The notes under the pieces are model-generated. The model saw only the letters and a program-made list of their open reading frames with translations, was not told the DNA's origin and did no database searches. A DNA stretch of 64,000 nucleotides from NCBI GenBank assembly GCA_038030265.1, contig CM075938.1, positions 22,359,009-22,423,008 on the forward strand. The letters are read 5' to 3'. Positions 45,470 through 57,656 of the stretch are shown piece by piece; within the stretch, counting starts at the first letter, position 1, and the number at the start of each line of letters is the position of its first letter. Both the position numbers and the translations under genes were made by a program. The stretch comes from Corythucha ciliata. Its lineage: Eukaryota; Arthropoda; Insecta; Hemiptera; Tingidae.

Positions 45470-46985
45470 CCCGGTGACATTGGGATTTGAATGAGCAAAA
45501 TCCAAGGAATTGGGTTTCAAAATAATGAAAAACCGCGAAATTGGGGTTTAAAAGGCTAAAACAACTAAATTTTGTTTTTAGTCAGTCAAATCCCCAAACA
45601 AGGTTTTAAGTGCGAAATTAATTTTTCAAAAAACCCAATTATCTTGGAAATAAATAAAGCCACGAAATTTGATTTTGGAAAGAGTGAAAGCACAAGCGAA
45701 AAAGGGGTATGAAATATCACAAATCCGTTATGGAGCCAAGTCCATGGCAATCCACAAAACTTGAGGTTTATAAGAGTCTAAATGACGAAATTTAGGTTTT
45801 GAATTACCAAAACCCAGGAATTCGGCTTTTATAAACCTATGACGTATGCATACCCATAGATCTACGAAACCGCAAGGGTGAAGACAAAGCTTTAGGCCGA
45901 AAACAGAGAAACAGCAAATCACCAAAAAATCAAGATAATCGAAACAAAGCGAACTATCCAAACAAAATTGGTATAGAAGGGCCGGCATTACGAATTTTTC
46001 ATTTGAAAGGGACCAGACACATGATATCGGGTCTTCGACAGGGCCAAGCCCGCGAAATTAATTTTTTTATTTTTTATTTTTTTTTTTTTGTGAGCTAGCC
46101 CTTCGGTACTTGTTTTTAAGACATTCATAATGCGTCTTCGAAAACCAAGCCGACCCCAGGGACGGGCCCTATTATACTCCCCCGGTGACTTCTTCACAAT
46201 CACTGACGATAAAAACCGCCAAAAACATGATGACCGAAAACGAAGCGATCCTGGTGGTAGAATGTAATCTTAACGCGTTATGTACTAATAACGCCTGACA
46301 AAAACGCCTGAAAAAAAAAAAGAAGGACTGAAACACGGCGTGATGTCTTAAGACATCATCCGTCAGCCCGAAAACACGGCTTGATGACTATTGGCATCAT
46401 ACGCATTGAATGTGTAATGTGTCAATCCCACGAAATTACAATTTTGAAGAAGCAGGACCCATCAAATTTTTGATGGTGGGTTTTTGAATGTGTGGAAGCC
46501 GTGAAATGTGCGATTACGTTATAATGGTTTTGAAAGGACCAACCCTGCGAAATTTCGTTTTTAAAACTGAACAGACCCGCGAAATTGGTTGGTGGAAATT
46601 TTCGATTTTGAAGGTGCAGTCAGGCTTTGTCAGGGATCTAAGGCTGCAAAATTAGCTTCTGACGTGCTAGATCCGCGAAATTCGGTTTTTGAGATCATAG
46701 CAAACCCAAATTTTTTTAACTTTATTTTTTTTTTTTTTTAGACAAAGGAGAAATTAGGAACTGAAAACAGTTAAATTGGCTAAAAACCCGCAGAATAGCT
46801 TTTTGTAAGGTCCCAAACCCCTGGAATTGCTTGACTGAATCAACTCCATGATGAGATTGGATGTTTGAATCGGTCAAGCCCACAAAGTTTCCATTTAAAG
46901 GAGTCAATCCAGTAAAATTAGGTTTCTTGTGGGTATAAAACCCACGATATTGGTTACTGTAAGCAGTGCTTTCACTCCACAATGT
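45470..46985. repeat. CGCGAAATT-type repeat block 4
   Basis: About 1.5 kb of degenerate units in the same orientation as block 2. Examples are AACCGCGAAATTGGGGTTTA, AAGCCACGAAATTTGATTTT, ACCCTGCGAAATTTCG, CAGACCCGCGAAATTGGTTG and GATCCGCGAAATTCGGTTTT. T runs at about 46065-46090 and 46725-46739 interrupt it. Confidence 0.8.
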
Positions 46986-47158
46986 TAAATTTCCCTCTGA
47001 TGAACCCTAAACCCTTATTTCCCTCCTGCGTAAGCTGTAATTTCGCTCTCTCAATCCTTATTTCCCTCTGTAATTGCTCTCTCAATTTTTTAGCAAAAAA
47101 CCATTAAAAGGAAAGAAGGTTGCTCAATTTGTTGCTCCAACGGACATTTTAATTACAA

Positions 47159-48032
47159 GAATGAAGACTGGGATTGATGATTCAGGGATTGTGTGGAGGA
47201 CCACGATGTAACGCCCTAAAAAGGGCGTTATGTTAAGCTATAGAGAAAAGGAGCTTGGTCCGGGAAATTGTTCACCGCTCGGTGGATGAACCCGGCGAGC
47301 TCAGGGACGAGCGGGAGAGAATGACCCGTTAGCGTCAACAAATCCTTGAGGAAACTGCTTGTTACCCACAACACTTAGGGTTTTACAATAATGTCCTCGG
47401 GTGTTTAGTATAAAAACCCAGGGGGGACGGAGTCGAGGGCTCTGCTAGAGTCGGGGGACAGCTTAGAGTCAGGGACGCACATCCGTGCAGGGGGGGCCGA
47501 AGCCTCGCGACCAGCCCTCGCGCCAGCTCGTGTACACGCTACCGCAGGCCGTCGGGCCTGGGGAAAGGTGAGTCAGACAGTGAATAATAAATGTACATCA
47601 CGGGGTAAAGGTACCTCTTTGTTACTCTTTGTCAACTCCCTGAACCCAGATCCATGCGGCGGTACAACACGATACTTCCATGTTCCCAATTTTGGCGTTC
47701 ATCAATAATGTATATTAAAAAAAAAAATAAACAAGAAAACTTGGCCGGATGGCCGTATCAATTTTTTCAGTGCTCCGACCCCTCCGATTTCACGCTGATT
47801 AAAGGATAACATGACCGCGCGAGTTTCATGTCACATTTTTCGATTCGCGCGTCCATGTTACCCTTTAACCAGCATGAAATCAGAGGGGTCGGAGCACTGA
47901 AAAAAATGTATGATGGCAGTTTTTTTGTTTTTTTTTAAATGTTTTATTGATGAACGATGAACGCCAAAATTAGGAACATGGAAGTATCGTGTGGTCCTCC
48001 ACACAATCCCTGAATCATCAATCTTCTTCATT
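47159..48032. mobile_element. Foldback element split by a solo LTR
   Basis: The outer arms AATGAAG..., ATTGATGATTCAGGGATTGT and GTGGAGGACCAC (47160-47203) pair with 47990-48031. The inner arms ACGATACTTCCATGTTCC and CAGTGCTCCGACCCCTC (47669-47800) pair with 47850-47990. With the LTR removed, the two sides form one continuous foldback of about 410 bp. No coding capacity. No clear target duplication was seen at the outer ends. Confidence 0.8.
47207..47667 (+). repeat. Solo LTR inside the foldback element
   Basis: Starts TGTAACGCCCTAAAAAGGGC and ends CGGTACAA. It is flanked by a 5-bp direct repeat CACGA (47202-47206 and 47668-47672). It has a TATA-like GTATAAAAACCC near 47408 and AATAAA near 47586, in the order expected of an LTR. 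No internal retrotransposon sequence is present. It most likely arose by recombination between two LTRs, and it is not similar to the LTRs of elements A-B. Confidence 0.75.
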
Positions 48033-48835
48033 ACTCAAACACCAAAATTTCTATAACCCTAAATCGAACATTCTGCGTCGCACATAATCAATAATAAACC
48101 GTGAGCCCACATCGACTAATCTTCATTTACCGACCCTTAACTATCAACGACTATAACCATCAATCGTCACTCAATTTTCAATCCTCCTTCAATCATTCAT
48201 TCGTTCTTTCATACCAAATCATCACAACAAAAAATGTTACGAAATAGTCCAAAGTGAACACAATGAGTATACTTGGGTCGAAAAAAGGTGATTTTAGGAC
48301 CTTCGATCATTTTAGAACAACAATTTCGAAAGGCTGTAGCCCGTTCCATATTCGTCGTAGAAAACTGCATGACATATAAATTTTTTTGGAAATTCAATGC
48401 TCAACAAGTTTTGTGAGTGGAGATTTTTCTCTAAAGTAACTCATTTTCGGGATATTTAGAAGATACTAAAAGAAGTGCCAAAACATTCCGGTTTTTGAGC
48501 TGTCAAAAATTGTACCGTGCGAGCTTTTCAGAGAGCATTTTTTTTTCTCGAGCACTTCTGAGCTTCAAACACAAGATGATAGATAAGGGTTTTATTTTCG
48601 TCAACGTTGTAGTCAATTCGCGTGGAAATTGTACGAGAAGTCCGAACAAAATAGTAAAAAAATTCCAGAACCAATCGTTTCGAAGTTTATACCGAAAATA
48701 TTATTCCGCTTCGGGGAGAACATGCCTGGGAAATTATTTTCCTTGAAAACAAAGGTCAGATTTGCGTTTTTCGTACCAAGAAACGCGTAATTCTGTGGCA
48801 AATAATTTTTGACGTAGTCATGCCGAATCCTACTT
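48033..48835. other. Unassigned stretch before gypsy element C
   Basis: It holds a few TAATCATC/CAATCATC words (48085-48200). No domain-bearing ORF. Confidence 0.35.
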
Positions 48836-49038
48836 GTTGTGACGTCAGACCATTTGCGATCAAAAAATGTCCCCCGCATACGTGTAACTTGACTTAAAGG
48901 TAATAATAAAAAACCTGGTTATTTTTTCCGCAAAAAGTTCTTATAAGTGAACCCGAACTCCCCCGTTTTTACTTAATTATTCTGACGATCACGAGTGGTT
49001 TGCAGCTTGTAGTGTTCCAAATCAGGCCCCAACAAATT

Positions 49039-49051
49039 GGCGACGAGTACT
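49039..49051 (+). promoter_or_regulatory. Primer binding site of element C
   Basis: TGGCGACGAGTAC follows CAACAAAT. Ten bases (TGGCGACGAG) are complementary to the 3' end of tRNA-Ser(GCU) including its CCA, which is known to end CCTCGTCGCCA in insects. This is the primer type reported for Mag-like gypsy elements. Confidence 0.65.
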
Positions 49052-49105
49052 AAACGAAAATGCCCACTAACCCGTCGAGTGTTCCAGCTCCAACTCCTGC
49101 AGCGG

Positions 49106-49248
49106 TAAAGGCCCGTTCACAAGCTCTATGTATGCGTTCTGTGGAGTCTATGCAACCAAACAAATTTCTTCCCTCGAAAAATGAAGCATTTTGATAGGTG
49201 AAGTAGGCTACACAGACGCATTGTACAGATCTTGTGAACGGGCCTTAA
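49106..49248. mobile_element. MITE, TAA-flanked, 137 bp, inserted in gypsy element C
   Basis: The element 49109-49245 starts AGGCCCGTTCACAAGCTCT and ends AGATCTTGTGAACGGGCCT. It is flanked by TAA on both sides. It lies between the first codons of Gag (49060) and the rest of the gene, so it entered after element C did. Confidence 0.88.
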
Positions 49249-49249
49249 C

Positions 49250-49738
49250 CACGACCGGTTTCTTCCACCGCCGGAGCTGTTCGACCACAATGTCGGTAAT
49301 TACGACATTTTTATATCGCGCATGAAGAATACGTTCACCACGTACGACGCGACCGCTCCGGCTAAGCAAAAATCCTACTTATTGGCCTCTTTCAGCGATC
49401 CGACTTACAGGCTCCTACACAGCTTGTGTTATCCCAAAGACCCGCAAACTTTGTCCTTTGACGATCTCACTAAGGCATTATCGACGCATTTCAAGCCCGA
49501 CAAATCAGCGTTTGCCGCTCGAACTGAATTCTACGTGGCGAGACAGGATGCAAACGAATCCGTAGTAGGATTTTCGGCACGCTTACGATCGTTGGCTGCA
49601 TTGTGTTCGTTCGGAACCGAGTTGGACGTCGTCCTAAGGGATATGTTCATCATGGGGCTTGGCAATCCGAAGATTCGGGAGAAAGTGATGGGGGGGGGGG
49701 GCGCGTCGTCAGCCGGTTCGCAAAAGTCATTGAAATAG
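49250..49738 (+). pseudogene. Ty3/gypsy Gag, capsid region (element C)
   Basis: The frame is open before the ATG at 49322 (LPPPELFDHN near 49275, before MKNTFTTYD). The probable original start is ATG 49060 on the other side of the inserted MITE. That segment is also out of frame by one base. The text LTKALSTHFKPDKSAFAAR, EFYVARQ and VVGFSARLRSLAALC..F matches the retrotransposon Gag capsid region. The frame is lost just after a run of 11 G near 49690-49700 and stops at 49738. Confidence 0.85.
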
Positions 49739-49784
49739 CGACTCAAAAAGAATCCTCACTGAACTCAGACTATAGGTTAGTAAT

Positions 49785-50093
49785 GTGCAGGTAAAACAAG
49801 AACCCACCGATTTACATTATTCACGATCGTCCTCATCTCGTGCTCGAGGCAAATCCCGCTCAAATTCTGATGGAAAACAGACGTCATGCCCCCACTGCAG
49901 CAGATCAAACCATCCAGCATTTCGGTGTAGATATCGCACAGCCACCCGTTACCTGTGTCACGGGTCGGGTCATATAAAACCGATATGTCCGGAGAATAAA
50001 AACAAAACTCGCCGTGAGAAAAATAGGAAAACGACAAAATCAGCGAATTATCTCACTGATGACGACACGGCACGGGGCGAGGGTGAGCCGTGA
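49785..50093 (+). pseudogene. Ty3/gypsy Gag, zinc-knuckle region (element C)
   Basis: The Ser/Arg-rich stretch is followed by CPHCSRSNHPAFRC, an intact CCHC knuckle. A second knuckle YLCHGSGHIKPIC has Arg in place of its first Cys. The frame ends at TGA 50093 before any protease is seen. It follows the capsid part after a frameshift. Confidence 0.85.
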
Positions 50094-50215
50094 GAGGATG
50101 TACTCCTAAGTGACACATTTTTTGCAATGTTGGGCCAAAATTCGAACAAAAATGAAACAAAAATGGCAGGGTCTGACCCATACATTACATGAAACTGGAA
50201 GTTGCAGGTCGGGAT
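50094..50215. other. Junction after the truncated gypsy element C
   Basis: No Pol-like sequence follows, so the element was cut here. Confidence 0.4.
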
Positions 50216-50219
50216 ATTG

Positions 50220-51240
50220 ATGAAAGAGAGCCAACACCATTGAAAATTTGATTTTTAAGGTGTGAGATCCATCAAATTGCTCTATTTTTTTAGGGAGCCA
50301 GTCCCACGAAATTGATTTTTCTGACGTGCACGAATCGTGGTACCAAACCGGCGGAATATTGGTACTCCTTCGACTTTTACGCTTATCGTAACGTCACATA
50401 ACCGTAACCGTTAACCGTCAAACGCTTATGCAATAACTCTTTAATATTCCTAAAGTAATAGAGTTATCATATTATAAAAAAAAAAAAAACGATTTGAAGT
50501 CGTTTAAGAAAATTGTCTTCGAGGCCGCTTCGAGGGACGACATGAATTTGGTTGGAATTGGTCCTTTATATAGTTCTGAAAAACTTGCTATTACGAATTG
50601 TTTGCAGAAATCACTCAGCGACCATGAGTAGCAAAGGAATTTGAAGTATTACAGAAAGCGCTGAAAATGTTTAAGCTTGCGCCTAGACAGACCCAGACAA
50701 TAGAATTAATTTTTCTCCACAAAACTTGCAATTTAGCGTGTTTGTTTTTTCGTTTTTATATGTATACCTACCTACCACAAATTTTTCGAGAATTTCACGG
50801 GTAGCCCTGTGAAACTACGTTTCCTGAAACTAGCAATTTCTAGGCTATTTATTCCTAGATAAGCAGCAGATAAATAGAAATATATATATATATTCAGTCC
50901 CCGAAACTTGAGATTATTAGCAGATTTTCAGCCCCGAACTTTCAGTTTGTGGATTTTCAGCCAAAAACTTAAATAAATGACTTACCGGATTTTTATTTTT
51001 CTGTTCATCCCCAGCCCACCAATTAATAATATTGCGGCTGTTCATATAATTTTTTCTGTTTAATCATTTTTCCTGTGAACCTTAGGATCACATAATCCTT
51101 GGAATTTTGTGGTTGATGATTGCCCAAGAATATCAATTTTGCGGCCGTTAACCCACAAACAAGTTCATGGCTATTAAGCCCCCAGCAACCACTGAAAACG
51201 TGGCGCTTCCGGCCCAAATAATCATGCTTCTTCCAAGACA
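50220..51240. repeat. CGCGAAATT-type units, sparse, with an AT microsatellite
   Basis: Degenerate units at 50250-50345 (CCATCAAATTGCTC, CCCACGAAATTGATTTTT) and 50895-51200 (TGAGATTATTAGCAG, AACTTTCAGTTTGTGG, TTTTGCGGCCGTTAACC). An A run lies near 50477-50490, and (TA)n is seen near 50881-50891. Confidence 0.5.
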
Positions 51241-54200
51241 AGGGGGCTAGTGTTAATTGATGTGATTGATTAATGAATTTATAATAGCCCCCTCCCGTTG
51301 ATCATTATCCCCTTTTTCCTATAAAACAACATGTAAAATCGAGTAAGGGATGATTGGTTATGGTGTTGGGTGAAGAGGGTTCCCGGGTGTGATGTCGATA
51401 TGCTCGATTGTTTGAACAGTTCCTGGTGGAAGGGTGAGTGATTGAGGGGGTTCAATGAGAAAACTACCCCCTCCCACCAATCCATCCAACCTCACCGGAC
51501 GGAGTCCCTTTATGAAGGGTGTGCAAGAGAACAGGTTAGGGTTTCTCGGGGAATAAAGTATAGGAGGATGAGAAAGGGCGGCTGAGCAATATCAGGTAAA
51601 GTGAGTTGAGAGAGTCAATGCGGTATACAAGTGAACGTATTGATGAAGAGGGGTGTTAGGTGAGTTCCGGGAACTCCGCCGGAGTAATTAAGAGAGCAAT
51701 CAAGGGTGGGTGAATGGGGGGGGGAGCACCTTCCCGACTGCTTTCCCCGGGCAAAACTGTGATATGAGGATGAGGAATGAGAGAATCCTCCTATACCCGT
51801 CCCTACTCTTATTTATATCTCTAGGACTGTGGGAAGGTGTAGAAAACAAGAGGGTGAGATCACAAGATTTCTTCTCCAGCATCCAAGGTCCCCACCCCCC
51901 GCTGATACGAGTGGTGGTGAGGAGGCGTGGAAACAATGGGACGAAAGGCGCGAGCGCACACCGCTTCAACGCAAAATGGAGCCTTTTGTTTTCTGTCTCT
52001 CTCTCACAACTCACTCATTCTCTCTCTCTTCCACCCCTTTCTCTCTCTCACTCTTCACAGGTTCACTCTTGTCTCGTCCACACTGTCTCTCGCTTCATCC
52101 CCTTACGGATAAAGGGCGGAAAGGGGTAGCCTCAACAATGCCTAGTAATTAAAGCCATCTCCCTCTTCAGACAGACAATCCATATAAACCAGGCAGTCTA
52201 TATCCAAAAGCTTTGGTGTTGAATTTCTCCCGTCAGTCAACTCTGTTGCAGCTTAATAAGGAACACAAAAAAATATTCAGCACTGTAGTACAAGCATTCA
52301 TTAGGTTGGTGGCGGGGGATGATAATAATTAATTTCATGAAATCAGGCAATCTTTTTTTCCTCGAAGCAATGGGGAAAGGCTTCTATAAGATAATTATTT
52401 CAAAAGATAGCAGTGTTGGTGTAGGAATAATGCGATCCACAGGTAAAATCGACAATTTGCAGAATTATGAGTAATGCTGGAAAATGATCATCAGATCTAA
52501 ATAGCCCGCCTCTGGTGGTTCAATTGAGGAGGGACTAGGCCCATAGGGACTCCCCAGAACCTACAAGCTATCAACAGGCCACTGTCGTTTCGGATCTTCT
52601 AAAAGCGCACAGAGTGAAAAATAAAAAATAAAAAAAAATTAAAGTTATTATTAGTTTTTTGGGCCTCATCAGAATTAATTATATCATGTCTACTTTGAGT
52701 TCACTCATAAGAATTGGTTTTGAAAACACACAAAATCACGGCCACAGGTTGTTGTCAGAGCCTCAAACACTTGGAGCACACTTGCCACGGCATTGCTGCA
52801 TGGGTGATCGCGTTTGCCTTACAATAATTTGGTTGGTGAGACATCGAACTCGGGCTGGGACCGCGTCCACTTGGGCGTCTTATTGTCAATACAAACAAAC
52901 AAAAAATTTGAGTTATTCCGATCATTGATTGTTTCAATGATAAATTAATTGTAACAAAATCACTTAACCTGTACCAATTTCAAAAAGGGACTGTCAGTTT
53001 TCACAATTTTCAACAAAGCGGAGTGGCGGGATCTGAATAATAAAGACTTTTTGAAACAGCTTTAAGCCTCTTTCTCCACCCCAGCATTTGTTCCCTACTT
53101 GTTCCCATTATTGAAATGATTTCCCCTCCTCCCCTCCCACCAGCAACCACTACCCTGTCTTTCGCCACAGAAAAGAGAGATTGAAACAGACACAAGAGCA
53201 GATTAAATACGTTAAGTGTTGCTTCTCGAGGGTGGCTTTTGGAAACCGGAGTTTCTTCTTATGTCATTCTTAGATGGTAAATAGATTGTGACTAATGTTT
53301 CGTTTTAAAGAGGACTTGTGGTACGAAGAAGAACAAAGTTATGTGGAGGGGGGGGGGAGACGTTGACAAAGCTGGACCGGTTTTTTCTTATTTTTTTATG
53401 TTGACAAATCCTTCCATAGAAGCTCTTCATTGAGACATATTTTTAAAAGGCATATGCCCACACAATAAAGCGTCAAGGGTGAGGGGTGGGGTCAACTTGT
53501 TTACCGTATGTTGTTGGCTCCACTTCATTTGACTAAAATCTACCCCTTTCACAGCTTCCCGCAACAGATGTTGAACCCTCTCATTTTCCTATATAAACAA
53601 AATTTTACTTTGTTTGCGCTGCCTGAGGTTATCAATTTTTCTCTCTCACTCTCTACTTCTTTTCATCAACTTTAATTAAATGGCGTCTCACGTGTCATAA
53701 ATTGTCACCCTAAATGAGAGTGGTAGCTAGATGGCTGCCTTTGGTAGGGGGAGGGGAGTCGCAGGAAAACGTTTCTTAAGTTTGAATTGCCTTCCCTTCT
53801 CTTCTTCGCCTGAAAGATAATAATTGAAAAGCAGGACCCAGACGAGAAGAGAATCGAGAGAACAGTGGGAAACTGTCGGGCCTAACGTTTGTCGATTGTC
53901 TCTCTTGCGAATCTAATTTCAGTTGAACAATTAACAAAACAGTAGAAACTGCGTGGGAATAGCTTGATGTTGAAAACAAGTGGGAGTGAGGTACAATGAA
54001 TGGCGGTGGTGCTGACTGTGGGGGGAGGGGGATTGTGATCCATTTGCGAAGAGGAATTGAAAAGGAAGACAAACGGCCAGGAGATGAGGAGGGTTGGTTT
54101 GAAGGTAATGTAATTCAATTAAAGTTAAATATTTGAGTGGATAAATTGCGAAAGAATCGTTATTTTTCACACTGAGCTCTCGAAATTAATGATCATCATC

Positions 54201-55980
54201 AACATTTATAGGTGGCCCGCAAGGACTTTGTTGTTCTATTAACTGAGGAAACAGCAAATTAGTCGAAACAATAACCATTTGTCACCAGACCTGACCGTGG
54301 ACCACCACCGACCGTGGCACGCTGTCCCGCCGCCCCTATAACTATAATATTAATGAAGAACTCCTTTATTTTGAGTTTTTAGTAAGCCCACAAACGAAGA
54401 AAAAGAATCTTTTTAACTATAAAAGCGACTTTTTATCATTGAAAGCGGATAAAGTTTATTGATTGGGCGAAATAACTTTCCTGGCTGGGTGAAATTGGAA
54501 CGGGAAAACGGCGGAGAGAATCTCCTCACCCCCACCGAACCCTTTCTCACGGCAACAAAGCGTTCCCCCAAGAAGTTTATCCTTATTAGCTCCATGGCGG
54601 TACAGTTGTAATGAGGTGTAAGTCAATGCAGAAACTCGAACCCCCTCAACAACTAACCTTCGTACTTTCGCAAAAGGGTTTGATAGAAGGGTGAGCTTTT
54701 GATGGTGCGATGATGGGGGTGGTGGGGAATTGTCTACACCACAATACTCTTCACTCGTTATAGAAAAGCGGTGGGAGGAGGGGATGTAAGGCTCTGTTCC
54801 CTTTGAAGAGACATATTGAACGTTATAAACGCATCTGCATTTGAAAAGGATGGTCTTTCCTGAGGGAGATGATCCCTTAACACCACGCGAACAATGAAAA
54901 AAAAACTGTGGCTGTAGGGGTGAGGGTGTGTGGGTGGGAAAAGTGGAGGAGAGGGGATTCAACACCTCTTTAGCCAAACAGTAACATCTGCCCCTGTTCG
55001 ATTTCGATAAAGAGTTCCTTTCTTTAATTGGAAAGAGCCCTGAAAACCAGAAAAAAAAACGATTTAAATTGAGTGGCGACGCCAACAGTCAAATTGATTA
55101 CCGACACAGATACCGGGAGGGGGGCAGAGGGTAAAGAGCTTCGAAAAATACCCCGAAAATGAATTAAGTAATCCATTGAATAAGCCCCAACCCCCTACCC
55201 GCGCACAGTCGCTACTTCGTTAAACTCGCCTCCACCATCGTCATCGCAATCAAATCTAAAATCAACACAAATGGTTTTTCATTCAGGGTTGGCGGTTTTG
55301 CTGGCAGGGAACCCTCTTCCCCAAAATCCAATGGCAGCGTCACTCTTTACTGTAACCAGAAGGTTTTTAAATGAAAGTTTAACTAAACTTCCCCCTTCTG
55401 CTCATCCGGAGACTGTTTACCTGTTATCTTTAACGAAACGTCGAAGAGGTTCTCCCCTAAAATTTCTGCATTTCAAGCTCCTTTCACCAGTTTTCAGAGG
55501 CTGCACGTGTTTTCTAGGGCACAATCGCCACATAATAACACGATCTGAAGTCTCAACACGTGATGTGAAACTCACTGCGGTTCGCTCTGGAGTCGAGCAA
55601 ATCGGCCGAAATCAACGACATCGCGAAACGCTCATTTTTCATGTTTCCTTTTTCAAGGGACACTGACACCAGTGATAGACCAAGAACATTTGACTCCCAG
55701 GGATGGGACCATCTAGTAGCTCCCCCCCCCCATCTATCTGCATTCTGCAGTCGTTTATCGGTTGACAACTAATAATATTTACTGATAACGCGCAAAATTT
55801 GCCCCAGGTATGTGTAAAATGCTCGATTGAGAAAAGCAGTGGGTACACTTCAGAACGTATACATATGCGATTTGCAAAAAATGAGCGTTTATTGTCCCGA
55901 CGCTCACTTGGGTCGATGTTTTGTCTTCAGACCAACCTATCACGGTCCAAGTGGGCTGAGGCTCTTCCATGAACACCGCA
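51241..55980. other. Non-coding stretch with purine- and pyrimidine-rich patches
   Basis: No domain-bearing ORF. It has CT-rich patches (52000-52060), G runs near 51717-51724 and 53347-53357 and a C run near 55723-55732. The longest open frame, 209 residues on the minus strand (55085-54456), shows no recognisable motif and is Ser/Pro/Phe-rich from pyrimidine-rich DNA. Chance or a host exon cannot be told apart. Confidence 0.45.
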
Positions 55981-55989
55981 GCGTTGTCA

Positions 55990-56200
55990 ACTGGGCTCGT
56001 CCGTGTAAGTGTGTAAAAACTTCACTGCAAAACCATTTTCGCAGGTTTGTCGCGCTGAAAACCCAAATTCACGGTTATTTCTCGCGACCCCCCAATTTGG
56101 CGGATATTACCCATTTAAAAATCATTTTCGCAGGTGTAGCTCACGAAAAAAAAGTCAAGTGCGTGGATCGTTGTCACTGAAAAGCCAGTTCCTTCGGGTT
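55990..56200. repeat. CGCGAAATT-type patch, block 1 orientation
   Basis: Units such as AAACCATTTTCGCAGGTTTG, AAACCCAAATTCACGG, CCCCAATTTGGCGGATA and AAATCATTTTCGCAGGTG. Confidence 0.6.
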
Positions 56201-56474
56201 GTCTGAGGATCCCGCCTGCGCGACACTTTTTCGAGACCGTTCCTACTGAGGCCCCTGAACTGCCCACAGCGAGGTCCAAGTGCATCGAGACTCTTCCGTG
56301 GACTTCAGGGCTGTCCACGCGAAAATTCGTGTGGTCCCTGTTGAAAACTTGCGCTAATGCTCTATAAGTTCCTACGAGTACTGACAGTCGCCATGTATGG
56401 TCCCCCCTCCATATGCGGATTTGATATATCAAATCTATTTACGCACACTAGCCGATCACAAGCCCTTCCCTCTC

Positions 56475-56623
56475 TAAAGCCCCGTCCACAAGCTCAAACT
56501 TTCCTTCAAACTTACTTGTGCAAACTTGTTTGAATCAGCAGGTTTGTTCCTTATGCTGAGGCAAACCCGTTTGCACAAGTAGCTAAGTTTGAATAAAAGT
56601 TTGAACGTGTGGACGGGGCTTAA
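56475..56623. mobile_element. MITE, TAA-flanked, 143 bp
   Basis: The element 56478-56620 starts AGCCCCGTCCACAAGCTCAA and ends TTTGAACGTGTGGACGGGGCT. Both sides are TAA. Arms of about 55 bp match with small gaps (TTCAAACTTACTTGTGCAAA against its inverse). Confidence 0.88.
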
Positions 56624-56624
56624 G

Positions 56625-57655
56625 ACCTCATCTGTTGGATACTGTCAGTACCTGTGTGTAACTATAGGTCTTCTACTTTCGCAGGTGAATAAAAACGGTG
56701 GTATCACAATAAGAACCCCACTTCACGGCTAACACTAAAAAAAATAAAAAATAAAAAAAATCTTGGCTGTAATTGAAAGTACACAAATCCGTGGCATCCC
56801 TGGGCTGTCGCCCGGCTCGCCCCTCCCCCCAAAGCCGGCACTGGGCCTGAGATCCTGAATTTCTTCATTGGCTCATCGTTAAAAACTGATCCACATCAAA
56901 GGTTAGGATACGACTCCATTTCATAAATCTCTATTTCCTGCATTTCCTTAAATACTATCAATAGTGTCACAGAGCATGAGGATAATCCAAGTTCAAGTTA
57001 ATCAATCGCCTCCCTTTTCTTTGCCCACTTATTTCCATGAGATGCCTTCTCCTTATTCACGCTCCGCAGAACTACAAGAACTACAGTAAATGCCATTAGA
57101 AAATCATGATCAAGCCAGAGAACTATATCAATTTAAAGCTAGAGTTTAGGTTAAATACAACAGAGACTGGCAGAATCAGCCACATTTTACCGTTAAGTGA
57201 GAAATCTGTCTGGATACTGAATTTGCTCACTTCTTGGCAGAAATAGTGATTATGCCTCTAAATTTTACATAATAGCCAGTAATCTGTAAATTTCTTCTCA
57301 GAACGTAGTTTTCGGTCCCATGAGTAGAATATTTAACTGACAAACTGAATATTTGCCTTCATTATCGGCCATTTTAACGCTTGAAGATGCTTCCTACCCG
57401 CAAAATTTGAACATCGCCTTTCTCAATAAAAACTCAGAAACCGCGGAACCGACCTACTATGCGGGTGGGGTTACAAAAGCATTGAAGCTTACAATTAGGG
57501 TTGATCTGATGAAACGATGTATGTCCAACCGTAGAAACCGCGTGTCACTGTCACCACATCGATCCTTTCCGTTCAATATTGGCTGGAGGGGGGGGGGGGA
57601 GTCTTTTAGCTTGAAGAGAAGAGAGAGTATTGTGCTTCTCAATTAGGTTGAGTAT
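56625..57655. other. Unassigned stretch
   Basis: No recognisable gene. It contains an A-rich patch (56740-56765) and a G run near 57588-57598. Confidence 0.35.
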
Positions 57656-57656
57656 C

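Larger units (their letters stand above)
48838..50093 (+). mobile_element. Ty3/gypsy retrotransposon C, 5' end only
   Basis: A possible LTR end (GGCCCCAACA) is followed by a primer binding site, a Gag with capsid and zinc knuckles, and then nothing recognisable as Pol. Gag is unlike that of B but of the same general gypsy type. A MITE interrupts the start of Gag. The 5' limit is a guess; the LTR may begin near TGTGACGTCAG (48838). It is truncated after the zinc knuckles near 50093. Confidence 0.8.
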
